64,000 nt of DNA from Ramazzottius varieornatus (GCA_001949185.1 BDGG01000010.1:1125773-1189772), one strand, 5' to 3'; shown: positions 43,537 through 55,406, counted from the stretch's first letter. Notes: generated by a model from the letters alone, not told the origin. A program made the numbers and translations.

Positions 43537-45171
43537 TCAAACCGCGTAGACCCGACGCAGGTCAGCCAGAACTGCTAGAAGCATATCGTTTCCGCCCAGT
43601 TCTCCAATCATCGCGGTCGCTCTGCGAACAAATATTCATCAGGGAAACATACACCCGAAAGCATTGGTAATGGCTTATTAAAACCATACCTCTGGTCCAA
43701 CGATCTCAGAGTAGTTTTGGAGTACTCTAGAGATCCCAGGGTGGAAAGGCAGTCCACGCAGTACTTTTTCAACGTGTTATCCTGGGTTCGCTGACGAACG
43801 ATATCTACGCACAAAACACAATGGAAGCATATCACCAGGTGCAGCAACATGGCGATATTCGCATACTTCCTCATACTTATAACGCGGTTCGCCGGATCCG
43901 ACCGGATACCGTGGATGATGGGGAACGAAAACTTGCCTTCCGTCAGATCCTCGCAGTAACTCTTGTTGTTGGTATACTAGAACATACACTGATGAGCGCC
44001 GTTGGAGCGCCAGGAAAATAAAGCTTCACTCCGCACTTACATCGGTGTCCGCTAGATTACAGTAGTCGTCTCGAATCTGAAAGATCAAACCCAGCACTTC
44101 GGTCAGTGGCCGGAAGTCGCTCTGGCAGTCCGAGAACAGTCCCATCAGCCTGATTGCTAACATGAACAAGCCACCGGTTTCTGCGAGGAGACAATTAGAC
44201 TCATTAGCGAGTGCTTATCGCAGTGGAAAAAACTTCACTAGCTGAGCGAAGAAAGCAGGAGCAAAAACGTTTATACTTTGAATCACCATTTTCTTATACT
44301 CGTCTTCTGTGGGGCAATTGAAAGAGTCCCTCCAATAAATCTCCATCCCTTGTCCACGGTGCAGTTCTAGGAGCTGTTCGGTAAACACGGAAGGCGCATC
44401 CGTATGACCCAAGCTTAAAATCTTTTGGAGAGCCAGGAAGTATACATAGTTCGCCGAGTTGATTGTGCTGGCAACTCCGTAGATGTGATGCGCAACTATA
44501 ACAACAAAGAGGAGTTCAAACACGCGTACATTGCTACTCCTCACCACATATCCACGCTGGGGTGTCGTCTGCTCATCGAGGACAAATAGCTCTTCCTAAT
44601 TAATGGGCACACCCGGTATTCCACGTCTGAGACTGGAGTTGTCTTCGATGTCATCGATTCTGAAAGAAAGGTATGCCTAAGCAATGATGCATGTTGTTAA
44701 GTGAACAGGGAGAGTATACGATTCGAGAAGCACTTACAACAGGCTAGCGTTGTGCAGCATGTCCATCACATCACAGATCAGCCGAAGTTTATCTTCAGGT
44801 ATCCGCAACCATACGTTGAAAGCCTAACAAAGGGATTAACAGCTCAAAGTCTATCAAGCGCGGGAGGATCTATCGAACGGTTATTCGATCTATGTCTTGC
44901 ATGAAGGAAGACAGCAACGCCGTTGAGTAACATCGTAGCATGCTGGAGCAGCGCAGTCCTAACTTACATGTGCCAGTTTTCCACGAATTTGCTTCCCCGG
45001 AACTTGAAGAACGTAAAAGTACGGTTGGAGAAGAATCTGTGACAGACCGCAAGTTGATCATAAACGGTGATAAACCCCAGTAGCGTCCACACCTTGTGCT
45101 CACTTAGACAATGTACTTACTGCATCGCTGGCCTCTTCGGCATTCACGCCGGCTGCTCCCGCTTTGTCCAT
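43537..45171 (-). CDS. GGPS1: Geranylgeranyl diphosphate synthase
   Basis: Nine exons, all in phase: 45171-45121, 45036-44968, 44823-44738, 44659-44613, 44495-44277, 44180-44041, 43976-43877, 43804-43690 and 43621-43537, giving 303 residues (human about 300). Order: [32 protein letters not shown] with the first Asp-rich motif [56 protein letters not shown], the second Asp-rich motif [10 protein letters not shown], and [15 protein letters not shown]. It adds isopentenyl diphosphate to farnesyl diphosphate to make the C20 donor used to prenylate Rho, Rab and some Ras proteins. Cytosolic, Mg-dependent. The neighbouring Ras has a CAAX box of the geranylgeranyl type, probably by chance. Confidence 0.96.
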
Positions 45172-45293
45172 CAGCCTGAGTGCAGGTGGTCCAAAATCCA
45201 AGGATAAAGTCACGTTAGTCAGCGACGGAGGCTTGAAACTTCACAGTAAAATTAAATTTAGGCAAAACGTAAACATGATCACATTTACATGAG

Positions 45294-46060
45294 TCAGCAA
45301 GATTTCAGTGTCAGCTCCGACTTGGAAGACTGGGAGCAAGCGCGGACCGTGGAGTCAGAATTCGTGTCCCAAGTCCCAAAGTATGTGGCCACGAGGACCT
45401 CCGCGAAATACTTTAAAGTGCCAATGATATGGGACAGGTTTGGGTCCCGGTGGGTGTGAAACTGCCGCCTGGTAAAGATCAAAGACAGTAGGCTCAGCTG
45501 TGATTCGCTTTTGTTCATCATCATACAGCCCGTTCTGTAAAAGCCACGACAGCAAAGCCCGACCAACCCTGATTTTAATTCGAGCGTACCATACACATAC
45601 TCTATAAATTCAAAATTTCCTCGTCGTCCATCTCTTCATCACACTCGCCAGAATTATCGGAACCATTTCTATCGTCAATCTCGTTATCAGACTGAAGAAA
45701 TGAGCAGTTTTTATAGAAACTTACGTCCGGAGCGTTACCATCATCGCCAACAGTATCTCACTGAGAGTAGGATATCCAGCATTAACCTCCTGAATCACTG
45801 GAGGATCCCACGCTTCTCGGCGTCCGAGTAATGATTCCGAGCCATCACAACGGTTGTAGCAAGATGTCCAGAGCAACAAAGGAGAAGCGCAAGAAAAAAT
45901 GAAACTTTGTTATCTCAGCTGGATAGAGATCAAGTTGTCTCGCTGACACCCGGCCGAGAAAGCACTTTAAGTGGGTGTCCAGAATCCAGAGTACTGTCCG
46001 AGTGTCCGCCCCGCGGCTTGACTGGGAGGCCAGTTCCAATTTCCAACTTCCAAGGCGCCC
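45294..46060 (-). other. Minus-strand open segments, possible orphan exons
   Basis: A segment near 45835-45760 reads REAWDPPVIQEVNAGYPT and LSEILLAMM before GTAACG. A second, after CTTCTTCAG near 45693, reads DNEIDDRNGSDNSGECDEEM and ends in DDEEILNL and TAG. They can be joined in frame. A longer frame at 45555-45355 contains RGGPRGHILWDLGHEF. No start found, product not recognised. Confidence 0.2.
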
Positions 46061-46065
46061 CACCT

Positions 46066-46786
46066 AAGGTTGTAAATTCCAGGCCGAATAGCCTTGGAAT
46101 GGAAAATAGGAAAGGAATTTCTTAATATTCCTATATTCCTATTTCCTTCTCCGGAAGGTCCTCGCAAAAACCTGGAATTCCAAAGTCTCATTTGCCAGTT
46201 TAGTTCTTTTTACATACTGTAAATATTCGCTGCGTCCGCGCAGTACGTAAACGTACGTGACGATGCACCCCCGTAGGGGTTGCGCAATCCGTGAAACCGG
46301 ACCGGGGCTGTACTTCACTTGTACGATGACGTACTCCGCGGACGCAACGAATGTTTAAAATACCCAGCAAAACAATGAACATGATCTGAAGTCATCAACA
46401 GATATTGGTTTTGAGACTGAAAATCAGCTGGAGACTGGCCGATCCGAACGTTCGGTTTTATCGGACCTGAAAGTCCAAGGGAAAATCAAGGACTTACGTA
46501 CAGTTGAATGCGCCGCGTACTTTAGTGCGACGGATCGAAAATGCTATTGGTCGTTCAGCTGAACGACCGATTAGCCTCAGTGGTACGCATGTGTGAGCCA
46601 GCATCGGGCTCAGTTTTTCGACACGATCTGCTGGGTCTTCGACTAGAATTCCTAAATTTCCTCCAATTTTTGATAGTTTTCCAAACAGGAATTCCACCGT
46701 TCCAAACGGCTACCCCTCGGAACGGAACGAAATTCCAGGAATGGAACGGAATTTGGAAAGGAATGGAATTAGGAATTTACAACCTT
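46066..46786. mobile_element. AAGGTTG-ended element (hAT-type MITE), copy 1
   Basis: Ends AAGGTTGTAAATTCC and GGAATTTACAACCTT are inverted copies; GGAATTCC/TTCCTATTTCC words recur inside. A nested palindrome lies at 46222-46356 (TTCGCTGCGTCCGCGCAGTACGT against ACGTACTCCGCGGACGCAACGAA). No convincing target duplication at this copy. A related copy is at 58751-59249. Confidence 0.75.
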
Positions 46787-46799
46787 AGCCCCGACAGCG

Positions 46800-47270
46800 T
46801 GAACCGCCGCTTGCGGGGTTGTTGAGAGTGTGCGAAATCAATCAACTACTGACATTTGGCCGCACATTTCGGACTCTCACATCCAGTCTCACATTGCAAC
46901 ATGTTGAGGACTGAGGTGCGAAAATGCGCCACTTTGAAAATGGCTGCGCGGCACTCATTTTCCCCTTATTCTCGCTCGTAAGTTCTGAAACATGATGAAC
47001 ACTACGGACGAAGTACTGTAGGCGTGAATTCCTCCAAATGGAAAGGAAAATTTCATCCCGGTGCGAGGTCTCACATAACGGTCGACGACTTTTTGTGAGC
47101 AGCCGCAGTCTCATATCACATTTCGACTTCGACGGTCACATTTGGGTTGAGCCAATCACGAAGGCGGGATGGAGCCCGTCTCGACTAAATGTAAGAATGC
47201 AAATGTGAGCGGTTGATTGATTTTTCGCACGCTGATAAATAACTTCTGGAGAATTTGGAGAAAATTCATT
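46800..47270. other. Intergenic, nothing recognised
   Basis: About 470 bases between two foldback elements with repeated TCTCACAT / CTCATATCAC words but no supported gene. Confidence 0.4.
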
Positions 47271-47271
47271 A

Positions 47272-47702
47272 AGGGGTTACAAAGATAGATTGCACCGCTG
47301 GTGGAATCACAACGCTGGTGTAATTGGCTCCACCCACACCCTTACGATGGGCCTATTCGTTATACCAGACATTATACTTTCGGGGTAATTACGAGTCGCT
47401 CCGGAACGACTCGTGATTGCACCAGACTTAACCTACATCCCAAGTGCGCTGTGCTCCCCTCTAAACTGTCAAATGTCACTTCCATGATGAAGTTTTTTGC
47501 TACTCGTCCCACTGGTGACGGTATGGTGGTTCCTCCGACATCAAAGATCTCATAATCCTCCGATCGTACTTACCTGCAGTACGGGGCTTTCAAAGTAAGC
47601 CATTACACCGCTTTCCTAACTGGTCGAAAAAATTCTCTGGGCGTATCCACCAAAGTAGCTGGTGTAATTATACACCAAACCAGCTTAGTCTTTGTAAGCC
47701 CT
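47272..47702. mobile_element. MITE with TA flanks (ends AGGGGTTACAAAG)
   Basis: AGGGGTTACAAAGATAGATTG at the left and its complement-like CTTAGTCTTTGTAAGCCCT at the right, with TA at 47270-47271 and 47703-47704. Inner arms share GCTGGTG. 431 bases, no coding capacity. It lies just upstream of the helicase gene, so it may affect its promoter. Confidence 0.7.
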
Positions 47703-47898
47703 TATTGTTCTGGTTTTCTGCTTTCAGAGCTTCTTCAACCGGCTAGGCGTTTTAGTTCGTTTGACGGTCTATTCTGTATGCTACGTTAGCGAATAGCGAT
47801 TCTTCCAGGCTCGGGTCAGCTGCGTGTATTCCAGGTGCTACATTGTACATTCTACGCTCTCCCTTTTTCTCCGGCAAGTTTTGTCTGAACACCAGGAG

Positions 47899-50615
47899 AT
47901 GCCTGTTCGAGCTCATCCACGAACGAGGCTTCAGTTGCCCACACGCTCCCTCTCCCCACCGTCCGCATCGGTTTCCCCTCCACAGGATGAGCCACATGTT
48001 TTCCAGTCGAAACCGATCGTGACGAACGAAGATGCCAGCTTACTAGACTCGAACAACGATGTGTTGCCGGTTGGTGCCAGCGCCAGCCTTGGATCCTCCG
48101 AAGTGGCGATCGACCCTCCAACCACGTCCAACTCGCTTGCATCAAAAGAGGAGATGGAGTCCGATGCCGACAAAGATCCGGTTGACAGCCTGCAGCAGTC
48201 TGCAGCGAACCTTCGCATCGAAACTTCCTCGAGAATAGAAGTTGATTTACCACAAGACGAAAACGTCAACGAGGAAGCAGTCAAGCCGGCGTGGGACGAA
48301 AGCAGATTATATCAGAAGAAGATACATTTCGAACATCCGTACATCGAGCTCGTGGATTCACCGATCCCACCCGAGGAAGCTGACAGTCGACCGAATGGAC
48401 TCTTTGCTCATAACATCATTCCCGCCATAGGTGCTTGTATTACTTTGCGTGGAGGGATGTTCTACGACGGGTCCGGCAATCGTCCCAAGAAAGCTTCTGA
48501 GCAGATTATGAGAGACCATTGGGGGTGGCAAGCTAGAAAGAGAGAGTACGATCGTGAAATGATGATTAAACGACGGAAACGAATGGAGCCGTGGGCTGCT
48601 CGCGCCTCTCGGAAACTCGAAGTTGATCAAGGTAAGTAATGCTAAGCCTGAGGCAACGCGGCTAAGTCGGCCACCTATTAAATATAAATACGATCCAATG
48701 GGCTGGATGGCCGACTAACACTCTATGCCTTCACTTTGTTAGGTTGCATTGTACGTCGCTGAATGTGTTTGGGTCTTTTGAACAGGCGTCGGAACGGCAG
48801 AGCACTATATTCCGGACACCCTGTCGGCCGACAAGGAAGAAGACGTTTTCGGCGGTCTGGATGAAGTCGTTACAGGTCCATACATCGACGACGCGATGGA
48901 GCTGACCATCACGTGCTCGTATGAAGGTCCGTGGACTCGTCCACCGGACACACCACAGCCCGTCTTCGACCTTCAAGGCCTCAGATTGCCAACTCGACTT
49001 CACCAGAACGTTATTGGCTGTAAGATTGAGGATCTCTTACCAGTACAGCGTCAAGTCATCCCGCTGGTCCAGAAAGGCTTCGACGTCATCGGTGTCTCCC
49101 CTACCGGCACCGGCAAAACGGTTGGTACTCTGGTTCTTTCTGACGATACTCCCGTGATATTTCACTAACCTATGCTCTTGAATGCGTAGGCTTGCTTTCT
49201 GATACCGATCATCCAAGGTATCTACAACGAGAAGACTTCGGCCACGCCTGTTGGTACCAGTGGGATGTCGCGACTTCGAGCGCTCATCATTGTCCCCACT
49301 CGTGAACTCGCTGCTCAGATCCAGGAGAACACGGTAAGGCTATCGTATGGTTTGAACGTGACCGCCTTGGCTTTGTATGGTGCTATCGACTTCAAACACT
49401 TGGAGAGTAAACTGGCGGAGAAACCTGACATCATCGTCGCGACTGCTGGTCGACTGAAAGAGGTCATGGAAAAGAATCTGGTTCGTCCATTTAAATCCTT
49501 TAGACAATGATGGCAGATGCTTTACTCGGCCTGTCTGTTTTCAGATCTCAGTTTTTCACGTGAAGTACGTGGTGGTGGACGAAGTGGATCGAATGATGGT
49601 GGCCAACGGGTTCGCCGATCTGACTTGGGTCTTCAACCACGGAACGTTCCCCACTTTGGACAAGCGGCAGACGCTCTTCTTTTCCGCCACCATTTCTGAA
49701 CCACAAACACACTTCCTGAAGAAGCACCAGTTCAATCCTTTCGCTGTCCGAGTAGGTGTCGTCGGTCCCATCGCCGTGGTCCAGCAGTCGTTCGAGAGGA
49801 CCAAGGGCTTCTATGAAAAACTGAGCCAACTCTATGCCTACCTGGAGAAAGCAGGTATGCATTAGCTACGATAAGAAAATATGGATCTTGTCGTAGGATT
49901 GATCCGCTGCATCTACGTCGTTTATTTTCAGCCACGGAAAACTTGACTGTGATAATATTTGCCGGAACCAAGAGTAACTTGACGCGTCTGGTCGGGGAGA
50001 TGAAGGCATATTCGTTTGCACAACATCACGGGTGCGTTAAAGTATTTCCCTACGTAGCTTCCTTAATGTGACAGTTGCTTTTTTCGTTATAGTGATCTCA
50101 TTCAAGTCGAACGAGCCGAAAGTCTACGACTATTCACCACGAAAGAAGTTCCCATCTTGCTGACAACCGACATCAGTTCGCGCGGTAAGAACTAGGGTCA
50201 ACTAACTGGTTCATCTTGAAACTGGCAATGAACGACTCTATGCATGGCAGGGTTGGATATCGAGGAAGTGGGCTTGATCATCAACTTCCACATGCCGCCT
50301 TCCGTCAGCGACTACATTCACAGAGTCGGTCGAACTGGGCGCAAAGGACACGGTGGTTCAGCCGTGACGTTCTATGAACCACACGGTAAACGCGACCTGT
50401 TGGTCCTAGGACCACTAATCAATCTCTTGAGGAGCTGTGGTGTCGAGATACCGTCCTCGCTGAACGCGGAAGTCACTCTGGCTTACCAAACACATGGTCT
50501 CGAACGCCCGGAAGACGACAGCGTGGTGCAGACAGCAAGTGATTTGGCTGACATGGGAGTGTACCTTCAGCCGGAAGATCCGGTCTTTACTTCAACGTTC
50601 AAAGCTGGCTTTTGA
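47899..50615 (+). CDS. Divergent DEAD-box RNA helicase (DEVD variant)
   Basis: Seven exons, 47899-48631, 48786-49120, 49190-49480, 49545-49854, 49932-50031, 50093-50184 and 50251-50615, giving 741 residues. The start at 47899 follows a likely acceptor (TTCTCCGGCAAG). The first 300 residues are low-complexity acidic/Ser/Pro with a Lys/Arg segment. Helicase core in order: Q-motif region [17 protein letters not shown], motif I SPTGTGKT, Ia [10 protein letters not shown], Ib TAGRL (usually TPGRL), II DEVD in place of DEAD, III SAT, motif V region [23 protein letters not shown]. The family unwinds RNA with ATP. The arrangement is nearest the DDX3/DDX4 (vasa) type, but the N-terminus lacks RGG repeats or zinc knuckles, so I do not assign an orthologue. 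The Asp and Glu needed for ATP hydrolysis are kept despite DEVD. Confidence 0.88.
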
Positions 50616-50818
50616 TAGCGACTAATTACTATTAAAGGCTTCCTGTTTTCTTCCGCCCTTGCCAACGAAGTTTCAGTCTGTTATCTCACTGCACCAAAGC
50701 ACTGCGGCATGTTTTCTGTTTTGGTTTTTTATAGACTATGTTCGACGATACTATCATTCTAGTTCTTCTGCGGAAAAGGAATGTAAAAGGCTACTGAAAA
50801 CCAACAGGGAACAATGGG

Positions 50819-51577
50819 TCAAGGAAATAATTCAGAAACTTGTCTTCGAGTGTCTTCAGGAGAAGTAACAGTGTGCCCGATAGTTCGCGGATCTTCGAAG
50901 ATCTCGTAATCATTTCCGCCAGGCATAGTTTTGTCCCCAAAGAAATGAATAGTTTTATAGCCGTCTTTCACAAGTTGATCTAGACAGTAAGTTTTATCCC
51001 AGCCTTTCGGAAACACATCTAGACTAATCTGCCCACCTATACTAAAGACTAATCCATCTTTCGCGAACTTCTGCCGAAAGTCCGCGGCCATCTTGTCTCG
51101 TATCCCGTGGACCTTGTCGAACTCAAAGAAGGCATCGCGCTCAGCTTGGGTGCACGAACGACCAACAGGACAGACATTCAGCATGCCTTTGCGGAACTCG
51201 ATGAACGTGCCGCGTTTACAGGGAAGACGCAGTTCGGAGAGGTAGCGTAGAGCGTAATTGATGAAGTCTTGGAGCTTTTCCTCGCCGAGGAACTCTTGTA
51301 TGCTGACTTCGTGGATCAATTTACCTCGCTTGTAGGCCACAAGACCGTTCTCTGAGAACAGGTAGTCGAACTTTCTGGCTTCTTCAAACCCAGACATTTG
51401 CTCGGCAATCTTGGCTAGGTCTGATCCGCCGACTATTCCCACTTGCACTTTCTTCCGTAAGTCTTCCATGAAGGCTTTCATCTCTGGCGTGATGGTGACG
51501 CGGGACTTCGTGAGGGTGCCATCGACATCGAAGAGCAGGATTGTGTCTCCTGAACGGTTATCGCTTGCAGACGTCAT
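50819..51577 (-). CDS. PMM2: Phosphomannomutase (PMM2/PMM1 type)
   Basis: Single coding exon, 252 residues. Starts [20 protein letters not shown]; the HAD-fold DVDGT motif holds the phosphorylated Asp. Also [64 protein letters not shown] and [15 protein letters not shown], all typical of eukaryotic PMM. It interconverts mannose-6-phosphate and mannose-1-phosphate in the cytosol for GDP-mannose and N-glycosylation. A 5' UTR intron is likely: donor CGCAG|GTAAGT near 51703 and acceptor TTTGCAG just before the ATG. The upstream exon could be read in frame, but ATG 51577 gives the normal length. Confidence 0.95.
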   Translation of the reverse strand: MTSASDNRSGDTILLFDVDGTLTKSRVTITPEMKAFMEDLRKKVQVGIVGGSDLAKIAEQMSGFEEARKFDYLFSENGLVAYKRGKLIHEVSIQEFLGEEKLQDFINYALRYLSELRLPCKRGTFIEFRKGMLNVCPVGRSCTQAERDAFFEFDKVHGIRDKMAADFRQKFAKDGLVFSIGGQISLDVFPKGWDKTYCLDQLVKDGYKTIHFFGDKTMPGGNDYEIFEDPRTIGHTVTSPEDTRRQVSELFP

Positions 51578-51984
51578 TACGCTAACTGTGCGGCTAACAG
51601 GTTCTGCAAAGACCGTGCATTATAGGACATGCAATCCAAGAACCATGGTGATCGTTATCAGTTGCAAAGAACGGTAACACCACACGGCTTTCGCCCACTT
51701 ACCTGCGAATCCGAGTAACAAGAAAAGCCGATGCCGTCTAATAGCAGCAACTGTGATCTTTCTCTCTCTTTGGCTCTGCTGTGTAGTTCGTGTCCGCGTA
51801 CTGGTAGCCTCAATCCGACCGAATCCCGGTGGATCAAGTTCACTCGCAAGTAACGAAGCTATCAACAAGCACGACAATGACGGCCTGACGGGGAGGGCAT
51901 GTGAGCTGGAATGCCACGTTGGAAGGAATAAAATAGTGATAAAGAGCAACTTCAAAAATTGCTGATCGGTTTGTTTACGATAAA

Positions 51985-52314
51985 TCAGACAATCAAAGTG
52001 AGAGTCAGTAGGCGTGCCGGAAGTAACGTCAGAGCGTCCGCAAGCAACAAGTTGCGCATGCGATCTAGCTGTCCGGTCACATTTCGGTTAACTTCCGTGA
52101 GGGTTTCTCCGTTTATAAGTATCGAGTCCATCCTAGGTTCTAGCATACTCCCAAGCTCTATGGATCGGTAATTTTGAAGTTCTGATGCTGCACACACATA
52201 AGATGGATGATGCTTGAAACAGTCACACGTCCTCACAACCACATAACAGCTAGAAGACCCGGAACAAAAACGAAAACAAAAGTTACAAACTGACATAGTA
52301 AAACACTTTGGCAT
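51985..52314 (-). CDS. Possible small protein, 76 aa, two exons
   Basis: Exons 52314-52287 (MPKCFTMSV, donor T|GTAACT) and 52187-51985 join in frame. Exon 2 reads as an amphipathic helix (ELQNYRSIELGSMLEPRMDS, TEVNRNVTGQLDRMRNLLLA) and ends TLTLIV. Not recognised; short coiled-coil adaptor subunits look like this. It lies in the gap between PMM and uS10m, same strand. Confidence 0.35.
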   Translation of the reverse strand: MPKCFTMSVCNFCFRFCSGSSSCYVVVRTCDCFKHHPSYVCAASELQNYRSIELGSMLEPRMDSILINGETLTEVNRNVTGQLDRMRNLLLADALTLLPARLLTLTLIV

Positions 52315-52385
52315 GACGTTGTATTACAAACCACTGAAGACAACAATGGGAGAGCCAAAGAACCGGGACATATTTTATGCCACCT

Positions 52386-53445
52386 TCACACAGCACGCGT
52401 CTTCTCTTGCGGTTGCTCGATCAGATCTTTTTCCTTCGGATCTTTTGCAAAAACATCAACGGGCAGTCCTTCGATTTCGCACTAAAAGCAGTAAGCATCG
52501 TATTGAAGGAAGTTTCGCTTGCGTAGTGTTTGGTACACACATAATTATGGACTAACTCCATCTGGACCAGCATCCGCCCACCACCACAGAAACGCTGTCA
52601 GCTTACCGCAAGAACCTTCATTGCAACTCCTTCCGGAAGATTCCGCTGTACATACTCGAGGTAGGTGTCTGCTGTCGATCCGGTCAAGCGCTTCATCTGA
52701 GCCGTGAAAATACCTTAACTAGAGTTCACCGGAAATAGCAAATTGAGCCACCTTATGCATACCTGTATCACTCGGAAGTATGTCCGAATTTCATACTGAA
52801 CCATGTGTTTCTTGTAAACGAAGGCGGATTTTAACAGAGAAAACCTATTGTAATTTCGGAGCGGGGTATACCTGGAAGAGTCAAGCACGCGGCATTACTG
52901 TACAATAGTTAATACAGGCTACGAAGTACAAACACTTCGATACCTGTATAGGCAAAAGGAAACTCACACTCTGGAGACTTTGATACCAAGTTCCTCGGCA
53001 GCCCGCGTTAGGAACCATTGGTAGCTGTCTAATACTGCTTCCTCGTGTCCTCTAAGCTCCAGCTCAATCATTTTGTAAAGTTTGTCTCGTTCATCCAGCT
53101 GAAAACAAACACCACATATATCAGCTTATTAGAATCGCGAATCCAATACTATGAGTGATCACTCACGTTGTCCTGAAAGCCACGCTCGCTTCCCAAAGTC
53201 AGGTATGCGTCTTCCTTGTCCATCTTCTTAGCAGGCTTTGTTAAACATCGTTTGTGCTGAAGTTGGTGAGCAGCAAGAGATTTTTCGCCTAGTAAGCGCT
53301 TGTCGGTGTTCCGTCCCTGGCTAATGCAGCACCGAGTTGCTACCGATCGAGAACAGCGGACCACCTGCAATGACTGGTCATGTCTGCGCACTACGCTTTC
53401 CGCCGTCGTCCGTCCTAGTAGTCGTGCAGCTGAAGATGCAGCCAT
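52386..53445 (-). CDS. MRPS10: Mitochondrial small-subunit ribosomal protein uS10m
   Basis: Five exons, 53445-53167, 53098-52968, 52871-52763, 52696-52607 and 52481-52386, all in phase, for 234 residues. Exon 1 is a basic presequence ([20 protein letters not shown]). The S10 fold follows: [56 protein letters not shown] and [20 protein letters not shown], matching animal MRPS10. A stop soon after the exon-4 donor would give a shorter protein, but the spliced acidic tail ([18 protein letters not shown]) fits the family ending better. Component of the 28S mitoribosomal subunit head. Confidence 0.92.
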
Positions 53446-53459
53446 GCTTTGAGATCTCC

Positions 53460-53650
53460 CGCACGCAGGTACCTGGAAAAAATATTCGAGGGAAAAGGAA
53501 GGTTGGACTGACTTGGACTGCTGCTGGAGCAGTAGGCGAAGGGCCTCCGGCTGGGAAATTTAAAAACTCCCTTGATGATGGGCTAGATCCCTGGGAGGAC
53601 AGTGCAGCCCCGGGGGAATATTATCCAGCACCAGCTGAGGTCGCAGTTTG
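53460..53650 (+). other. Upstream region of uS10m with an open plus-strand frame
   Basis: A frame ending at 53651 reads KVGLTWTAAGAVGEGPP and PWEDSAAPGEYYPAPAEVAV. Low complexity with no second exon. It may be part of a divergent transcript or chance. Confidence 0.15.
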
Positions 53651-53822
53651 AGAAAACCAAAACAAAAGCTGGCAGAAAGTTGTGGCCGCGAATTTCTTTG
53701 AATCTGTCCCAGTATACTCTATCGCCCGTTGTCCTGTGCTCAGTGTGCTGACTTGTCGCCGGAAGAAAGAGCTACAGGGACGAGAAGAAGTTCCTTTGCA
53801 TACTGCTTGTTTCGACTAGAGA

Positions 53823-55370
53823 ATGTCGCGAAGAGGAACGCAGCAAAGCCAAGGCGCCAACTTGTCCCAGTCGCAACAGTCAAGCTCCATCCGTCCGTCG
53901 GATTCGTCTACTGAAACGCCCGACTTTAACACTTACGGAGATTTCCACAAGGCAGTTCTCTCCGTGTTTTTAGCTCAATCCATTCTGGACGGTCGACAAG
54001 TTCGTCTACTCTTCCAGAACACCTGCCCCGCATTTGGCTGTGAGCATACGATGTTAACAGTCCGTGATTATATCTGACTACTTTCGTTTTTCACAGTGAC
54101 GTTTCCGGAGGAGACCAAGGATTACTTCAACGCCGTAGCTTGCACATTCGGCACCATCAATGCTAGGATCAAAAAGTATAGCCTGCTGATCAAGAGGGTT
54201 TGTTCGGGCTCGCGTATTGAAAGCTACTATTGTTTGGTAGGTAAATGCGACTGTTTTTCCTACGTTAACACTCTAAATGATTCGTATACTTTGTCCGAGG
54301 CTGTGCCCGTTCTGATGCCGTCTTATGTTTGACTTATTGCAGGCAAACAAGTCCACCAACAGTATTCATCAAACCCAAGAAGTTTTCAGCAGAAAAGAGC
54401 TGGAGTATCTAAATGAACTGGTGCGTACATATGGAAAAAGTGGTACAACAGATCTTGGTTGTACGAAGACCTCGATCTCGAGCAGCGCGAAGTGTTGTTC
54501 CAGACGAAAATTACATACTGCGTTATGGCTTTAAGGTCAAAGCTATCCTGAAGTCGGGTCGTGGTCATCTTACAGACCACGAAGCCGGAAACGTGGAGCT
54601 ATCGTCTCGAATGACGCAAAGTAATTCGCAGGAAATGCGGAAGAAGTTTGTGGCGTTGCAGTTCATCGAAACAGATGTACGTACTCAAAATGCATATGAA
54701 TTTCTGTAGATGTACGTTTAACGTAAGCTTTCACCTGTTACAGGACAACGGAAAGTTGGTGATCGCGCCTCGGGCGCTGGCAGAGTTGGAACCGGAACTC
54801 CGTCGAATCAACGACGAGGCCGGAGAGGAAAACGTGGAAAAGTGCTCCTTCTGTCAGGGTATCATAGTAAACAAGGTATGCACATCGATTCTAAGTTACG
54901 CACTGTACCCGCATTGTAGGCTCCGCCTAAAAGCTTTCCATTTTCTCGTAGCAAGGTGTGGAATGTGGCGAGTGTAGTCAACGGTGTCATCCGGTTTGCT
55001 TGATGCGAGTCTTGGAACCCGAACAACCTGCCGGCTCGAAAAGCCGCATTAACTGTTCTGCCTGCATGAAGCCGTTTCCCGAAGATATTCTCAAATGTAA
55101 GCTTCCAATGTCAAATCCGAATAGGTTTTCGTGGTTCGTTGAATTTCATGACAATGGGTTCGAGACCAGAGAAATTACATTGTTGCTTTACTTTCAGGTT
55201 GTCGCAAGATGGGTAACAAAGAGTGTAAGTCTATAGCGAGCGAAGAGCAGACCGAACAAGAGCGCTTCGAACGAGTTGACAAGGTATTCTCGAACCGAGA
55301 TACAACAACCAACACCAAACGAAGGTCCAGAGCAGCGGGCGACAGAGATACGACGGTCGGTATGGAATGA
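53823..55370 (+). CDS. NSMCE1: Non-SMC element 1 homologue (SMC5/6 complex RING subunit)
   Basis: Proposed exons: 53823-54039, 54097-54236, 54343-54420, 54452-54676, 54744-54875, 54952-55096 and 55198-55370, about 369 residues. Winged-helix part: FHKAVLSVFLAQSILDGRQV; then the NSE1 linker MRKKFVALQFIETDDNGKLV, PRALAELEPELRRIN. The variant RING follows: KCSFCQ, VECGECSQRCHPVC, NCSAC, i.e. the C4HC3-like NSE1 finger. NSE1 works with NSE3/NSE4 and SMC5/6 in the nucleus to tether and repair DNA. The acidic-basic C-terminus is longer than in human. The fourth junction needs a 31-base intron (GTGCGT...CAACAG) or a frameshift, so that area is uncertain. The Ser/Gln-rich start is typical disorder. 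Confidence 0.88.
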
Positions 55371-55406
55371 GTCCACCTTTTCCGCCCAACAACAGAAAGC
55401 TCATAC

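Noticed and set aside
47852-48253. Minus-strand 133-codon frame opposite the helicase N-terminus
   Set aside because: Shadow of the low-complexity coding strand, which splices in frame to the helicase core.
52599-52606. Stop codon right after exon 4 of uS10m as the true end
   Set aside because: Using the GTAAGC donor leads in phase to an acidic tail like that of animal MRPS10, which is the better family match.
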